Of a stretch of 64,000 nt of DNA, positions 16,441-24,517 are shown one piece after another. Position 1 is the stretch's first letter. Every line of letters starts with the position of its first letter. Location of the stretch: positions 905,875 to 969,874 of the forward strand of contig JAHBVB010000001.1 of assembly GCA_019637805.1 (NCBI GenBank), in the 5' to 3' direction. The position numbers and the translations under genes are program-made. This DNA comes from Anaerolineales bacterium (GTDB lineage Bacteria > Chloroflexota > Anaerolineae > Anaerolineales > UBA11579). The notes under the pieces are model-generated. The model saw nothing but the letters and a program-made list of their open reading frames with translations. It was not told where the DNA came from and did no database searches.

Positions 16441-16802
16441 GTCGCTGGAGCGGGCTGCACCCGCATGCCCGGCACGCCCGCCGGCGAGCCAAGCAGCGCT
16501 ATGGCGCCAGCGCGGCGGATGTGAGAACGCTGGAGGGCTGCATCCACATGGAGGCGGGGATCGTGCGCCGCCTGCAGCAGAGCCACAACCGGATGCTGTA
16601 CGAGATCCGGGCGCTGGGGCGCAGCTGGTATGCAATCTATTCGCGGCGCAGCCAGCTGATCGTGACGCTGCTGGCGCCGCAGGATGGCGAGCGGCTGTTT
16701 GCGCGGGCGGAGGAGACCCCGCGCTGTGAGATCTGCGGGTGCATGCTGGCCAATGTGCGCAATAAGCGCTGGTGCACGGTGTGCTGGCAGGAGCGCCGGT
16801 GA
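16437..16802 (+). CDS. Small basic protein with C-terminal zinc ribbon
   Basis: A 121-aa protein starting at GTG that overlaps the recombinase stop (GTGA). Its N-terminus is very basic (HARHARRRAKQRYG), a helical middle contains HMEAGIVRRLQQSHNRMLYE, and the C-terminus has two Cys pairs (CEICGCML, then WCTVCWQ) likely to bind zinc. It was probably made for nucleic-acid or protein binding during early infection. No family is recognised. Confidence 0.6.
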   Translation: MSRWSGLHPHARHARRRAKQRYGASAADVRTLEGCIHMEAGIVRRLQQSHNRMLYEIRALGRSWYAIYSRRSQLIVTLLAPQDGERLFARAEETPRCEICGCMLANVRNKRWCTVCWQERR

Positions 16803-16975
16803 GCCGAGTGCTGGAGTTCGACCTGGTGGTGGAAGTGCTGCCGCTGCCGGCGGAGCGGACGGCCGCCTGGGAGGCGGCGATGCAGGCGCTGGCGGAGTTG
16901 ATCGTAACGGCGGCGATGGCGGCCGGGGAGCAACCGGATGGCGAGACCGTCGAACCAGCGCACGCGGCGGCGTGA
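16799..16975 (+). CDS. Small early phage protein, unknown
   Basis: A 58-aa acidic helical protein. GTG start overlaps the preceding stop by 4 bp, and the reading frame is retained only by this operon context. It has no recognised domain. Confidence 0.45.
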   Translation: MSRVLEFDLVVEVLPLPAERTAAWEAAMQALAELIVTAAMAAGEQPDGETVEPAHAAA

Positions 16976-17168
16976 CCGCATCGAGGAGGTGCGCTTCGCG
17001 CTGGGCACCCTGGCCGGCCATTTGCGGATGGTGCGCCTGCGGCTGGAGCAGGCCCGCCGGGTGCCGGGGTTGAGCGCGGTGCTGGGGCCGGGCTTGGATG
17101 CGGCCGACAAGATGGATGCGGCGCTGGCCCGGGCCGGAGCGGCGCTTAAGAAGTTGGAGCAGGAATAG
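16938..17168 (+). CDS. Small basic helical phage protein, unknown
   Basis: A 76-aa protein with a basic N-terminus (RPSNQRTRRRDR) and long amphipathic helices (about 14-74). The start overlaps the end of the previous gene by 38 bp. It may bind DNA or another early protein; there is no recognised family. Confidence 0.5.
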   Translation: MARPSNQRTRRRDRIEEVRFALGTLAGHLRMVRLRLEQARRVPGLSAVLGPGLDAADKMDAALARAGAALKKLEQE

Positions 17169-17270
17169 GTGCTGGGTAGTCGGCCGGCCATCAGCCCGGA
17201 GTTGCGCCGAGGCTGGGTTGGTGGTTGGCCGACTGTGCGGCACAGGCTGCACAGAGGACAGGAGGCTGAG

Positions 17271-17624
17271 ATGCAGGTGATCGAGGCGACAGCGCGGCTG
17301 ACCAGTGAGCGGCATGCGCAGGTGCTGAGCCCGGAAGGCCGGTTGTTGGGCTACCGGGCGCGCATTGATTGGGCGGCCGGCCCGCGGCTGAGCCGGCGCA
17401 AGTTCAGCCGGGCGCGGGCGGCGGCGCTGTACCAGCGCCAGTTGCTGGTGCGCTATGAGGATCTGCGGGCCGCGGCGGGGCTGGGCGCGTTCAAGGTCTA
17501 CCTGGTGTGGGGCAGCGGCTACCGCTTGCTGCGCCGGCGGATGCGCTCGCGGGCGGAGGCCGAGCAGTACAGCTGGGCAGTGCCGTTGCGGTTGGGGCGG
17601 CTGAAGGCGGTGGCTGAGCCATGA
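17271..17624 (+). CDS. Small early phage protein, unknown
   Basis: A 117-aa basic protein. ATG 17271 follows a strong AGGAGG site, so the upstream in-frame GTG at 17169 is not used. The middle is Arg-rich (AGPRLSRRKFSRARAAALYQ). The stop overlaps the next gene (ATGA). No family is recognised. Confidence 0.55.
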   Translation: MQVIEATARLTSERHAQVLSPEGRLLGYRARIDWAAGPRLSRRKFSRARAAALYQRQLLVRYEDLRAAAGLGAFKVYLVWGSGYRLLRRRMRSRAEAEQYSWAVPLRLGRLKAVAEP

Positions 17625-18052
17625 TCTGCGAGTATTGCGGCCGGCGGCCAACCCGCCAGGAGCAGGAGTTCTGCCGAGGCTGCGGTGCGCCGGTGGTGGC
17701 GGCTGAGCTGCGCGTAGAGGTCCGCCAGAGTAGGGAGTACCTGGTCTGGTCCGTTGAGCGTCTGGCGGCGTTGATGGTCGAGCCGGTGGGTCCCGACTCC
17801 ATTGGCCAAGAAGCTCTTATGTACAAAGGCCGACTAATGAGCGAGCTGAGCAAGGAAGAGTTGCGCAGTGCGTTCGAGTCGCCAGATCGGCCAGCATTCA
17901 TTCTCCCTCCCGATGCTTATCGGTTTGTGAAGGAGATCGAGCGCCAGCTGGAGAGAGGCGAGGCGGAGCAAGGGCCGCCCATTGGAGTGATCACGTACTC
18001 GCTGCCCAGGTCCCTTTGGCAGCGGTTTTGGGATTGGCTGAGGGGTTGGTAA
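17621..18052 (+). CDS. Zinc-ribbon early phage protein
   Basis: A 143-aa protein with an N-terminal double-zinc-ribbon-like motif (MICEYCGRRP then FCRGCGAP, Cys at about 3, 6, 20 and 23). A helical, mixed-charge C-terminal part follows and ends in a Trp-rich tail (LWQRFWDWLRGW). The function is unknown; zinc ribbons of this kind usually bind nucleic acid or mediate protein contacts. It overlaps the previous gene by 4 bp. Confidence 0.6.
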   Translation: MICEYCGRRPTRQEQEFCRGCGAPVVAAELRVEVRQSREYLVWSVERLAALMVEPVGPDSIGQEALMYKGRLMSELSKEELRSAFESPDRPAFILPPDAYRFVKEIERQLERGEAEQGPPIGVITYSLPRSLWQRFWDWLRGW

Positions 18053-18124
18053 GCGCCAGGCCAAAAAACTGGAACCCCCAGTCGACCTGGGACTGGAAAC
18101 ACCCCTAGAAACGAGGTCAGAAAC

Positions 18125-18646
18125 ATGTCAGAAATTGTTGTGCAGGGCAAACCCTCATCGCCCTACCGGGCCTATAAAGAACTGGCCCCCCAGGCCCCAT
18201 TTGCCCTTAGGGAGCTGATCGCCGCGCTGGGCTATCCGGTGGAGGAGAAGGCGGGTGGGGCGGTGTACGTTGCTGTGGAAACGCTGGGCCAGATCGCCGA
18301 GGAGTTGAGCGAGATGGTGGGCCAGAGCCCAGCTTGGGGTTGGCGCTATTTGCATGGAGTGCTGAATCAGAAGCAGGCGGCCTCGGCCAAGCTGACCCAG
18401 GCGATCTTCGCCTGGGGGGCGGTGGTGGACGGGATGCCGGCGGTGATGGCCAATACGCAGGATGTGGTGGTGCGGGCCCAGCCCGGGCAGCTGCACCCGG
18501 GGGCGGTGGTGCTGGCGGCCAGCCGGCGCTGCCGGACCTGCCGGGTGGCGTTTGTGCCGCGGGTGCCGTGGCAGCGGTGGTGCACGTCGAAGTGCAGAGG
18601 CAGGTCAGAGGGCGGAGGTGTGAAGTTGGAGGTGGGCGGTGGCTGA
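18125..18646 (+). CDS. Early phage protein with C-terminal Cys4 motif
   Basis: A 173-aa protein. The region at about 25-115 is helical and could hold a DNA-binding fold (ALRELIAALGYPVEEK, LNQKQAASAKLTQAIFAW). The C-terminus has four Cys (CRTC and CTSKC) spaced as a zinc finger. It is the first gene after a 72-bp gap, so may have its own translation start region. No named family. Confidence 0.55.
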   Translation: MSEIVVQGKPSSPYRAYKELAPQAPFALRELIAALGYPVEEKAGGAVYVAVETLGQIAEELSEMVGQSPAWGWRYLHGVLNQKQAASAKLTQAIFAWGAVVDGMPAVMANTQDVVVRAQPGQLHPGAVVLAASRRCRTCRVAFVPRVPWQRWCTSKCRGRSEGGGVKLEVGGG

Positions 18647-18914
18647 GGCATTTACGGACGCTGAATTGGTTGATGCTGAGCTGAAGTCGCGGCTTTCCCC
18701 GAGCACCTACGATCTGGTGTGCAAATGGCGGAATGAGGCGGAGCGCTGGCCCAGCGTGTGGGCGAGGAGAACAAGGCTTTTTGCTTGCGGCTGCAGCAGC
18801 ACGCGGATTGAGGTTTACCGACTGCGGGAAGATTTGGCGCTGTGCCCCGCTCATCAGTCGCCGCTGGTTAGCGCTTCGGAGCATAAAGAATATGGGCAAG
18901 GCGGGCCAAGGTGA
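18639..18914 (+). CDS. Small early phage protein, unknown
   Basis: A 91-aa protein starting at GTG 18639 behind GGAGGTGGGC and overlapping the previous stop. It has three Cys (CKW, ACGCS) but no regular finger. Function unknown. Confidence 0.5.
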   Translation: MAEAFTDAELVDAELKSRLSPSTYDLVCKWRNEAERWPSVWARRTRLFACGCSSTRIEVYRLREDLALCPAHQSPLVSASEHKEYGQGGPR

Positions 18915-18965
18915 CCCGGCGCCGGCTGTTCGCTATCGGCTTCACCATCGGGCTGGGGCAGTTGT

Positions 18966-19385
18966 ATGGCTCCTGAGTTGGTGCCGGCGCCGCTGGCCGG
19001 GTTGGAGATCCGCTTCTCCCGCGAGCAGCAGCGCTATTACCTGGCCAATCGTTGGGTGATCGGCCGCCATGTGTATGGCGGTGCCTATTCACAGAGCTGG
19101 ACGGAGGCGGACAGGCGCGCCTGGCTGGAGGGATTGCTGGCCATGTGCCTGTTTGACGTGCGCGCAGATCTCTATCGGCTGCAGCCAGTGGTCAGCGATC
19201 TGGCGTTCCGGGCCGTGGTGGCTTCCCTGGGCTCCCTGCTGCATAAGACGACAATCACGGTGATGCTGGCGGAGCTGGAGGCGCAGGTGGCCTTGTGGTG
19301 CCAGTTGGAGTATGCCGACTTGAAGCTGGCGGACCTGTCGGTGTTCAGTCCCTGGCACGGCGTGGATAAAGGACGGGGCGCATGA
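18966..19385 (+). CDS. Early phage protein, unknown
   Basis: A 139-aa, largely helical protein with aromatic N-terminal segments (FSREQQRYYLANRWVIGRHV). No motif recognised. It is the last small gene before the primase leader region. Confidence 0.55.
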   Translation: MAPELVPAPLAGLEIRFSREQQRYYLANRWVIGRHVYGGAYSQSWTEADRRAWLEGLLAMCLFDVRADLYRLQPVVSDLAFRAVVASLGSLLHKTTITVMLAELEAQVALWCQLEYADLKLADLSVFSPWHGVDKGRGA

Positions 19386-19677
19386 CTCCGGCCGAGCCGC
19401 CGCCGGAGCGATAGGCCGGCGCGCCGCCATCCACCGCCCTGCGGCCCGGAAGTGATTCGCCGCCGCTGGTGGGTAGGAAGTCAGTAGCAGGGAAATTCCC
19501 AACCTACCCCATATCCCCCCTGGCGGGGTCGACGTGGGGGAAAACGCGTTTCGGCGGGGGTTCCCCCTGGGGATGGGATAGGTCGCACAAATGCTTTTGT
19601 GCGACGTTTATTGGCGGGCGGCACGGCTGGGCAACGGCCGGGCGGCCCGAATAAGAGGCAGGAATTAGGTCGCATAA
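19386..19677 (+). promoter_or_regulatory. Leader region of the primase gene with hairpin and direct repeat
   Basis: No gene is supported in this 292-bp gap. It contains a perfect 10-bp hairpin, GTCGCACAAA-TGCT-TTTGTGCGAC (19582-19605), inside the sequence TAGGTCGCACAAATG (19579-19593). That 15-mer recurs with one change as TAGGTCGCATAAATG at 19666-19680, whose last three bases are the primase start codon. This suggests an operator or an RNA control site for the replication genes. Confidence 0.5.
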
Positions 19678-22425
19678 ATGACGAACGCGGTAGACATCGA
19701 GGCCATCAAACAAGCCAACCGGATCGAGGACCTGGTGGAGGAAGCCGGCTTCCGGCTGGAGGGGCGGGGCCGCTATCGGCGCTGGAGCCAGCACGGCTCG
19801 TTTGTGGTGGATACGGGCAATCAGTCTTTCCACGACAACCACAACCAAGTGGGCGCCGGCCTGCCTGACCGTGGCGATATTGTGGACTGGGTGTGTTGGT
19901 GGAAGAAGGTGCAGTTCAAAGACGCCATCGAGTTCCTGGCGCGGCGGGCGGGCATGGAGTTGCCCGACCGCTGGGCCGGGGACAACGAGGTGCGGCTGGC
20001 GGCCCGGGCTAAGGAGGACGCGCTGACGGTGATCTGCCGGCGCTATGTGCAGCGCCTGTGGCGGACGCACGCGGCGCTGACGTATGCCCGGGGGCGGGCC
20101 TGGGACGATGAGGCGATCAAGGCGGCCGGGCTGGGATACACGGGCTCGGGCGACCGTGAGGAGGCCGACGAGCTGCGCAAGGACCTGGAGGCCAACCTGG
20201 TGGACCCGGAGAGCCCGGGGGCGGTGTCGCTGCTGGGCTATACGGGCGACGTGGCGGCCTGGGGGCGCAAGCACCAGGTGGAGGTGGACCCGGCCTGGGT
20301 GCAGGCGGGGCGGATCCCCGGGGCGCCGAAGGGGATGCTGGTCTACCCGCACGTGGCTGGCGGGCGGGTGGTGTACGTGAGCTTCCGGGGCATCAGGGAG
20401 AAGCGGCACCACAACCTGCCGGCGGCGCTGGCTGGACCCAAGCAAGCCTATCGCAATGCGGTCTGGGCGCCACAGGCGGAGAGCGTGGTGGTGGTGGAGG
20501 GGCAGGCGGACGCAGTGAGCCTGGGCGCCATGGGCCAGGCAGCGGTGGCGCTGGCCGGCAGCCACGTGAGCGAGGATCTGCTGCGCCAGCTGCGGGGCCA
20601 CGAGACGGTGTACCTGGGCCTGGACGTGGACACAGAGGGCGGGGCGGTGGCGGCCAAGGCCGGCGCCCAGCTGGCAGCGGCCCTGGGGCCGCTGGTGCGC
20701 CTGGTGCGCTGGCCGCAGGGCAACGACGCCAACGCCTGGCATCAGGCGTTGGCGGGGGAGCAGGTTGCGGTTGAAGCGCAAGCGGCCGCGCTGCGGTCGA
20801 CGCTGCTCAAATCGCCAACACTCGTGGAGGATTTGGCCGCTCAGGTGGGGGCGATGGATGGAGCGGAGCGAGCCAAAGCTATGAAGGATGTGATGGCGAT
20901 GGTAGCCCAGCTGGACGGTAGCGACCGAGCGCAGCTGCGGTCCAAGCTCGCAAAATTTCTGGGCGTAAATGTGCGGGATTTTGGCCACATGCTGGCTGAG
21001 ACCGAGAAGCTGCTGCTGGCCAGCGTCGATGAGGGCGAGGAAGGCGAGGTGGAGACGGCCGGCGGCTATATCAAGGGCTGGCTGGTGGACCTGCTTTACG
21101 ATCCAGAAAAGCAGCGCACATTTTTTGCCTACCGGGATCCGGACGGGAAGATCGACACGGCGACTCAGCTGGAGATTGAGGGAACCACTTACAAGCCGCT
21201 TTTGCCCGACGATCTACTGCTGAAAGGTGTGGTGGTGCTGCCCTCGGCGCTGGGTGGTGGGCTGAGTGAGAGCGAGCTGGTGGCCAGGATTGTGGCGCTG
21301 GTGCTGCGCTACTACCTGATCGATGAGTTCTACGCTCGGCTGCTGGCTTATTACGTGATGTTCACCTATCACTTCGACAGTTTCCGCTCACTGGTCTACC
21401 TGCGAGTGCTGGGTGACTTCGGCAGCGGCAAAAGCCGCCTTCTGTGGATGGTGGGCTATTTGAGCCGGCGGCTAATCAAGTTAACCGGTGCCACCACGGA
21501 AGCATCCCTATTCCGGATTATGGACCGCTACAAGGGGACCCTGGTGATCGACGAAGCCGACCAGGCAGAGTCTGACCTAGAAGATACGCGCACGAAGTTG
21601 ATGAACCAGGGGAACCAGCGGGATCTGATGGTTGTACGCCAGCAAGACGATGGGCGGGGTGGCTATAAAAGCGTGGCCTTTGATGTGTATGGGCCGAAGA
21701 TTTTGGCCACGCGGCGGCGCTTTCAGGACGAGGCCCTGGAAAGCCGCTGCCTGACGTTGGAGACGATCAAGCACAGTAGCGCTGAGCTCAAATCTCGGGG
21801 GATCCCTTTCGAGCTGAATCGGGCGTTTGACTCAGCGTGCGCCGAGCTGCGTAACGAGCTGCTGCTGTTCCGCTTGAAAACCTGGCTGCCTGACCGTGAG
21901 GTGGCGCCCGACCTGGCGGATGAGCACGTACAGGCGCGGCTGAACCAGGTGATGATGCCTGTCAAAGAGATTATCTCGGACCCCGTTGTGCGCGAGGAGA
22001 TCACCCAGCTGACGCGGCGCTACCAGCAACGCATGGTGACCGAGCGCAGCATGGAGGTGGAGGCCAAGGTGCTGCAGGCGATCGTGGAGATCTGGCAGGC
22101 CGGCCCGGTGACCGAGAAAGAGGGCAAGGCAATCGAACCCTACTACGATCTGAGCATGGGCAACATCGCCAAGATGGCCAACCGGGTGATTGACCAGGAG
22201 AATGCCGACCCGGATGAGGAGGGAGAGGACGGCGAGGAAGGCGGGGGCAACCCAAACCGAAAAAAGCTGACTTCGCGGGGTGTGGGGTCGTATCTGAAAA
22301 ACAATTTGAACCTGCAGTCGGAGAAGGCCAAGAACGGCCCGTTGAAAAGTAAGTACGTGCTGGTGTGGGAAGAGGAGCGCATCCGAGGGCTGTGCGCCGA
22401 ATACGGCGTGGAGATTGACGGGTGA
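19678..22425 (+). CDS. TOPRIM primase fused to an AAA-type helicase
   Basis: A 915-aa replication protein. The N-terminus (about 10-90) has the layout of a CHC2 primase zinc domain (RGRYRRW, NQSFHDNHN, DRGDIVDWV) but lacks its Cys ligands. A TOPRIM domain follows: VVVVEGQADAVS near 270-281 and LGLDVDTEG near 313-321 supply the Glu and Asp metal ligands. The C-terminal half is a P-loop ATPase with Walker A GDFGSGKS (about 580) and Walker B LVIDEAD (about 622). It probably unwinds the origin and primes synthesis for the phage polymerase at 28057. A highly acidic patch (about 840-858) precedes the C-terminus. Confidence 0.85.
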   Translation: MTNAVDIEAIKQANRIEDLVEEAGFRLEGRGRYRRWSQHGSFVVDTGNQSFHDNHNQVGAGLPDRGDIVDWVCWWKKVQFKDAIEFLARRAGMELPDRWAGDNEVRLAARAKEDALTVICRRYVQRLWRTHAALTYARGRAWDDEAIKAAGLGYTGSGDREEADELRKDLEANLVDPESPGAVSLLGYTGDVAAWGRKHQVEVDPAWVQAGRIPGAPKGMLVYPHVAGGRVVYVSFRGIREKRHHNLPAALAGPKQAYRNAVWAPQAESVVVVEGQADAVSLGAMGQAAVALAGSHVSEDLLRQLRGHETVYLGLDVDTEGGAVAAKAGAQLAAALGPLVRLVRWPQGNDANAWHQALAGEQVAVEAQAAALRSTLLKSPTLVEDLAAQVGAMDGAERAKAMKDVMAMVAQLDGSDRAQLRSKLAKFLGVNVRDFGHMLAETEKLLLASVDEGEEGEVETAGGYIKGWLVDLLYDPEKQRTFFAYRDPDGKIDTATQLEIEGTTYKPLLPDDLLLKGVVVLPSALGGGLSESELVARIVALVLRYYLIDEFYARLLAYYVMFTYHFDSFRSLVYLRVLGDFGSGKSRLLWMVGYLSRRLIKLTGATTEASLFRIMDRYKGTLVIDEADQAESDLEDTRTKLMNQGNQRDLMVVRQQDDGRGGYKSVAFDVYGPKILATRRRFQDEALESRCLTLETIKHSSAELKSRGIPFELNRAFDSACAELRNELLLFRLKTWLPDREVAPDLADEHVQARLNQVMMPVKEIISDPVVREEITQLTRRYQQRMVTERSMEVEAKVLQAIVEIWQAGPVTEKEGKAIEPYYDLSMGNIAKMANRVIDQENADPDEEGEDGEEGGGNPNRKKLTSRGVGSYLKNNLNLQSEKAKNGPLKSKYVLVWEEERIRGLCAEYGVEIDG

Positions 22426-22429
22426 ACAG

Positions 22430-22940
22430 GCCGGTGGACGTGGTGGATGTAGTGGACGTTGGCCGATTTTACGGCGCCGGACTACTGCTGGCTGATGCAG
22501 GGGCACGGCGGAGGCGGAATTTACCCGTAATTGGTGGAGGTAGTGGACGTAGTGGACGTCCATGCGGGGATGATGGATATGTTTTGTCGTCGCGGAGAGA
22601 GGCCCATTTACGGGTAATTGCAAGCATCTGCGCCGGTGGATGTGTAGCACTTAGTGTCTGTTTAACCGCGAAAGACGAAAAAAAGGGCCTTGGCGACGTG
22701 GCTCCTGCTGCTTCTGGTGGACGTCGCGCGCGCGACGTCCACCGAATCGACCGCGACGTCCACCGCGCGGGGGATTCGAGGCGCGATTCGGGACCAGGCG
22801 GGGCGAGCGGCGCGACGCTGGGAATGGCAAACGCGCGCGATTTAGATAAAGGGCTGCGCCCAAGAAGGACGCGGCTATGCGCAAATCAAACAGGGGCTGG
22901 GGGTATGTACGTCCCCTACGTCCCCTATGTCCACCGCGGG
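22430..22940. other. Iteron/palindrome region, candidate phage replication origin
   Basis: No credible gene lies in 22426-22985. Three arrays of three tandem 9-mers with consensus GTGGACGTA occur at 22434-22460, 22534-22560 and, inverted, 22908-22934. A 28-bp perfect palindrome built on GGTGGACGTCGCGCG lies at 22716-22743, and its right arm CGCGACGTCCACC recurs at 22753-22765. A further inverted pair, TTACCCGTAA (22521-22530) and TTACGGGTAA (22608-22617), lies between the arrays. Repeated binding sites directly after a primase-helicase gene are typical of replication origins; origin function is inferred. Confidence 0.55.
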
Positions 22941-22985
22941 CGGTTGTTCGCGGGATATGGCACAAGCGAAAGGCAGGGTTGAGTT

Positions 22986-23426
22986 ATGGCGGATGAGCGT
23001 GTGAAAACCGGAGAGGTTGGCTTTTGCCCGCACTGCGGTGAGGTAGCGGATGTGGTGGTGCCGGCGGGGGACCGGCTGCAGGCGCGATTGCTGGCGGCGA
23101 ATGCCCGGCTTTGGTCCCGAATGCCGCCCGTGCCAGGTTTCAGCGGCACGGGAACTGCACGTGTGGGCCGCACCAGGCTGGCTGGAGCAATCGCGATCCT
23201 GGGGGGAGCGAGCGAGAACGCTGTGAAGATTATCAGGAAGGCGGGCTACCGGCCCCTGTGTAGCTCGGAACTGGAGGCCCTGTGTATGTGTCTGAGCGAA
23301 ATGCAGGCCGAGCTGGTCGAGGCAGAGGAAGCCCTGCGGGAGTTGCTGGGCGAGCCGGTGGACCTACTCCGACTGGCGACAGAGTGCCGAGAGTCGACGT
23401 TTGCAGGTGAGGGTGGCGATGACTGA
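22986..23426 (+). CDS. Phage protein with single CxxC motif, unknown
   Basis: A 146-aa protein starting at ATG 22986. A CPHCGE knuckle near residue 14 may be half a zinc site. A helical, acidic C-terminus (about 95-146) includes LEALCMCLSEMQAELVEAEE. No family is recognised. It is the first gene after the iteron region. Confidence 0.55.
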   Translation: MADERVKTGEVGFCPHCGEVADVVVPAGDRLQARLLAANARLWSRMPPVPGFSGTGTARVGRTRLAGAIAILGGASENAVKIIRKAGYRPLCSSELEALCMCLSEMQAELVEAEEALRELLGEPVDLLRLATECRESTFAGEGGDD

Positions 23427-23823
23427 GCGCGTGCTGCCGCTGCTAGATGGTGTGGGGATCTCCGCCGAGGCGGCCCGACTGCTGCCGCTGGAGGTGACCT
23501 GGGCGGTGGAGGAGGAGATCTATGGCGAGGCGGATTACCGCGGCTGGGAAGACATGTCGCCGGCGGGCCTGGCCGGTGGCCGGCTGCAGCTGGCGTACCT
23601 GGGCGGCAAAGCGATCGAGACGGTTGAAGCGGCCCGGGGTGAGCATGTGACCGTGAACCAGGTTAGCCGCAGCGGCCTGTGCCAGCTGCGGGTCGTGCGG
23701 CTGGGGCGGCCGGTGGATGCGGAGCACTACCTGGGGCTGGCGCCAGCGAATGCGCAGGCCTGGGCCTGGGTGGACCGGCGCAGCGGGCAGGACGTGCACA
23801 CCCTGTGGCTGTTATGGAACTGA
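23419..23823 (+). CDS. Phage protein, unknown
   Basis: A 134-aa mixed alpha/beta protein; ATG 23419 overlaps the preceding gene by 8 bp. It ends with a Trp-rich segment (AQAWAWVDRRSGQDVHTLWL). No known motif. Confidence 0.5.
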   Translation: MTERVLPLLDGVGISAEAARLLPLEVTWAVEEEIYGEADYRGWEDMSPAGLAGGRLQLAYLGGKAIETVEAARGEHVTVNQVSRSGLCQLRVVRLGRPVDAEHYLGLAPANAQAWAWVDRRSGQDVHTLWLLWN

Positions 23824-23835
23824 GTGGAGGTTGGA

Positions 23836-24237
23836 ATGTTTGATTTGGACGGGCACCCGGCGCTGACCGATAACTTGCGCTACCGCTATGCCTCGACTTG
23901 GAGTGGCAAGGCGGACGCGGTGTGCCAGGTGCGCATCTTTGCGCCCGCGGGCAAGCCCTCGGTAGTGGTGGTCAGTGAGTTGGCCGAGAACACCGGCACC
24001 AGCGTGACGAATGCCTGCGAACGTCTTGTGGCTGAGCTGCAGAAAGCGTTTGAGCTGCCGGCGGACACGGTTTGGGTGGAGCACTGGCGCGAGGATGGAC
24101 GTATGCCGAGATCCGCATGGGGGACAGGAGAGAGCTTTGACGTGATCGAGCTACTGGGATTGCCAGGCGTACGTCGTTGGAGGCGGTTGTCGCCGGAGAA
24201 GATGGCAGCGTTGCTGGAGGCCGGCGATGGAGACTGA
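23836..24237 (+). CDS. Phage protein, unknown
   Basis: A 133-aa protein with GGAGG five bases before ATG 23836. It starts MFDLDGHPALTDNLRYRY and has a beta-strand-rich centre (VCQVRIFAPAGKPSVVVVSE) followed by a helix with NACERLVAELQKAF. Such short alpha/beta proteins in replication modules are often accessory factors; no function is assigned. Confidence 0.5.
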   Translation: MFDLDGHPALTDNLRYRYASTWSGKADAVCQVRIFAPAGKPSVVVVSELAENTGTSVTNACERLVAELQKAFELPADTVWVEHWREDGRMPRSAWGTGESFDVIELLGLPGVRRWRRLSPEKMAALLEAGDGD

Positions 24238-24517
24238 TGGGCGGCCGGCGCGGTGGACCTGCAAGTGTGGGTACACGCTGGGGCTGGTGCCGGAGCGGCC
24301 GCGAAAGGTACGCAGCCTGGTGCTGCTGCCGCGGGCGTGGCCGCCGACCGACTGGCCGCCGAAGACGTTGGTGGAGGCCAGCCTGGTGACGCTGACGGGC
24401 AAGGCGGTGGTGCGCTGCAGCCGCTGCGGACGCACGCGCACCTGGCATGCGGCGGCGTATGCGACGCAGGATTTTTTGGAGCGCCGAGCGGCGCGGAAGG
24501 AGCAAAGCGATGGGTGA
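24227..24517 (+). CDS. Zinc-ribbon phage protein
   Basis: A 96-aa protein with two Cys pairs, CKCG (about 12-15) and CSRCG (about 64-68), separated by basic strands: a four-Cys ribbon. ATG 24227 overlaps the previous gene, and its end overlaps the ParB-like gene by 8 bp. The role is unknown. Confidence 0.6.
   Translation: METDGRPARWTCKCGYTLGLVPERPRKVRSLVLLPRAWPPTDWPPKTLVEASLVTLTGKAVVRCSRCGRTRTWHAAAYATQDFLERRAARKEQSDG

Noticed and set aside
18911..18976. 21-codon hydrophobic ORF (GTG start) between 18639 and 18966 genes
   Set aside because: It overlaps the preceding stop, but there is no convincing ribosome site and no second line of support, so it is not annotated.
19469..19654. Open frame in the primase leader (61 codons)
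   Set aside because: It lacks a ribosome site, crosses the hairpin and repeat, and has composition unlike neighbouring genes.
22434..22934. Possible CRISPR-like array
   Set aside because: Repeats are 9 bp, tandem and without spacers; there are no cas genes. They fit iterons instead.
22422..22982. Long open frame after the primase (186 codons)
   Set aside because: The peptide is low-complexity and built from the 9-bp repeats (VDVVDVVDV, YVPYVPYV); it has no family-like pattern and the DNA repeats and palindromes explain the open frame.
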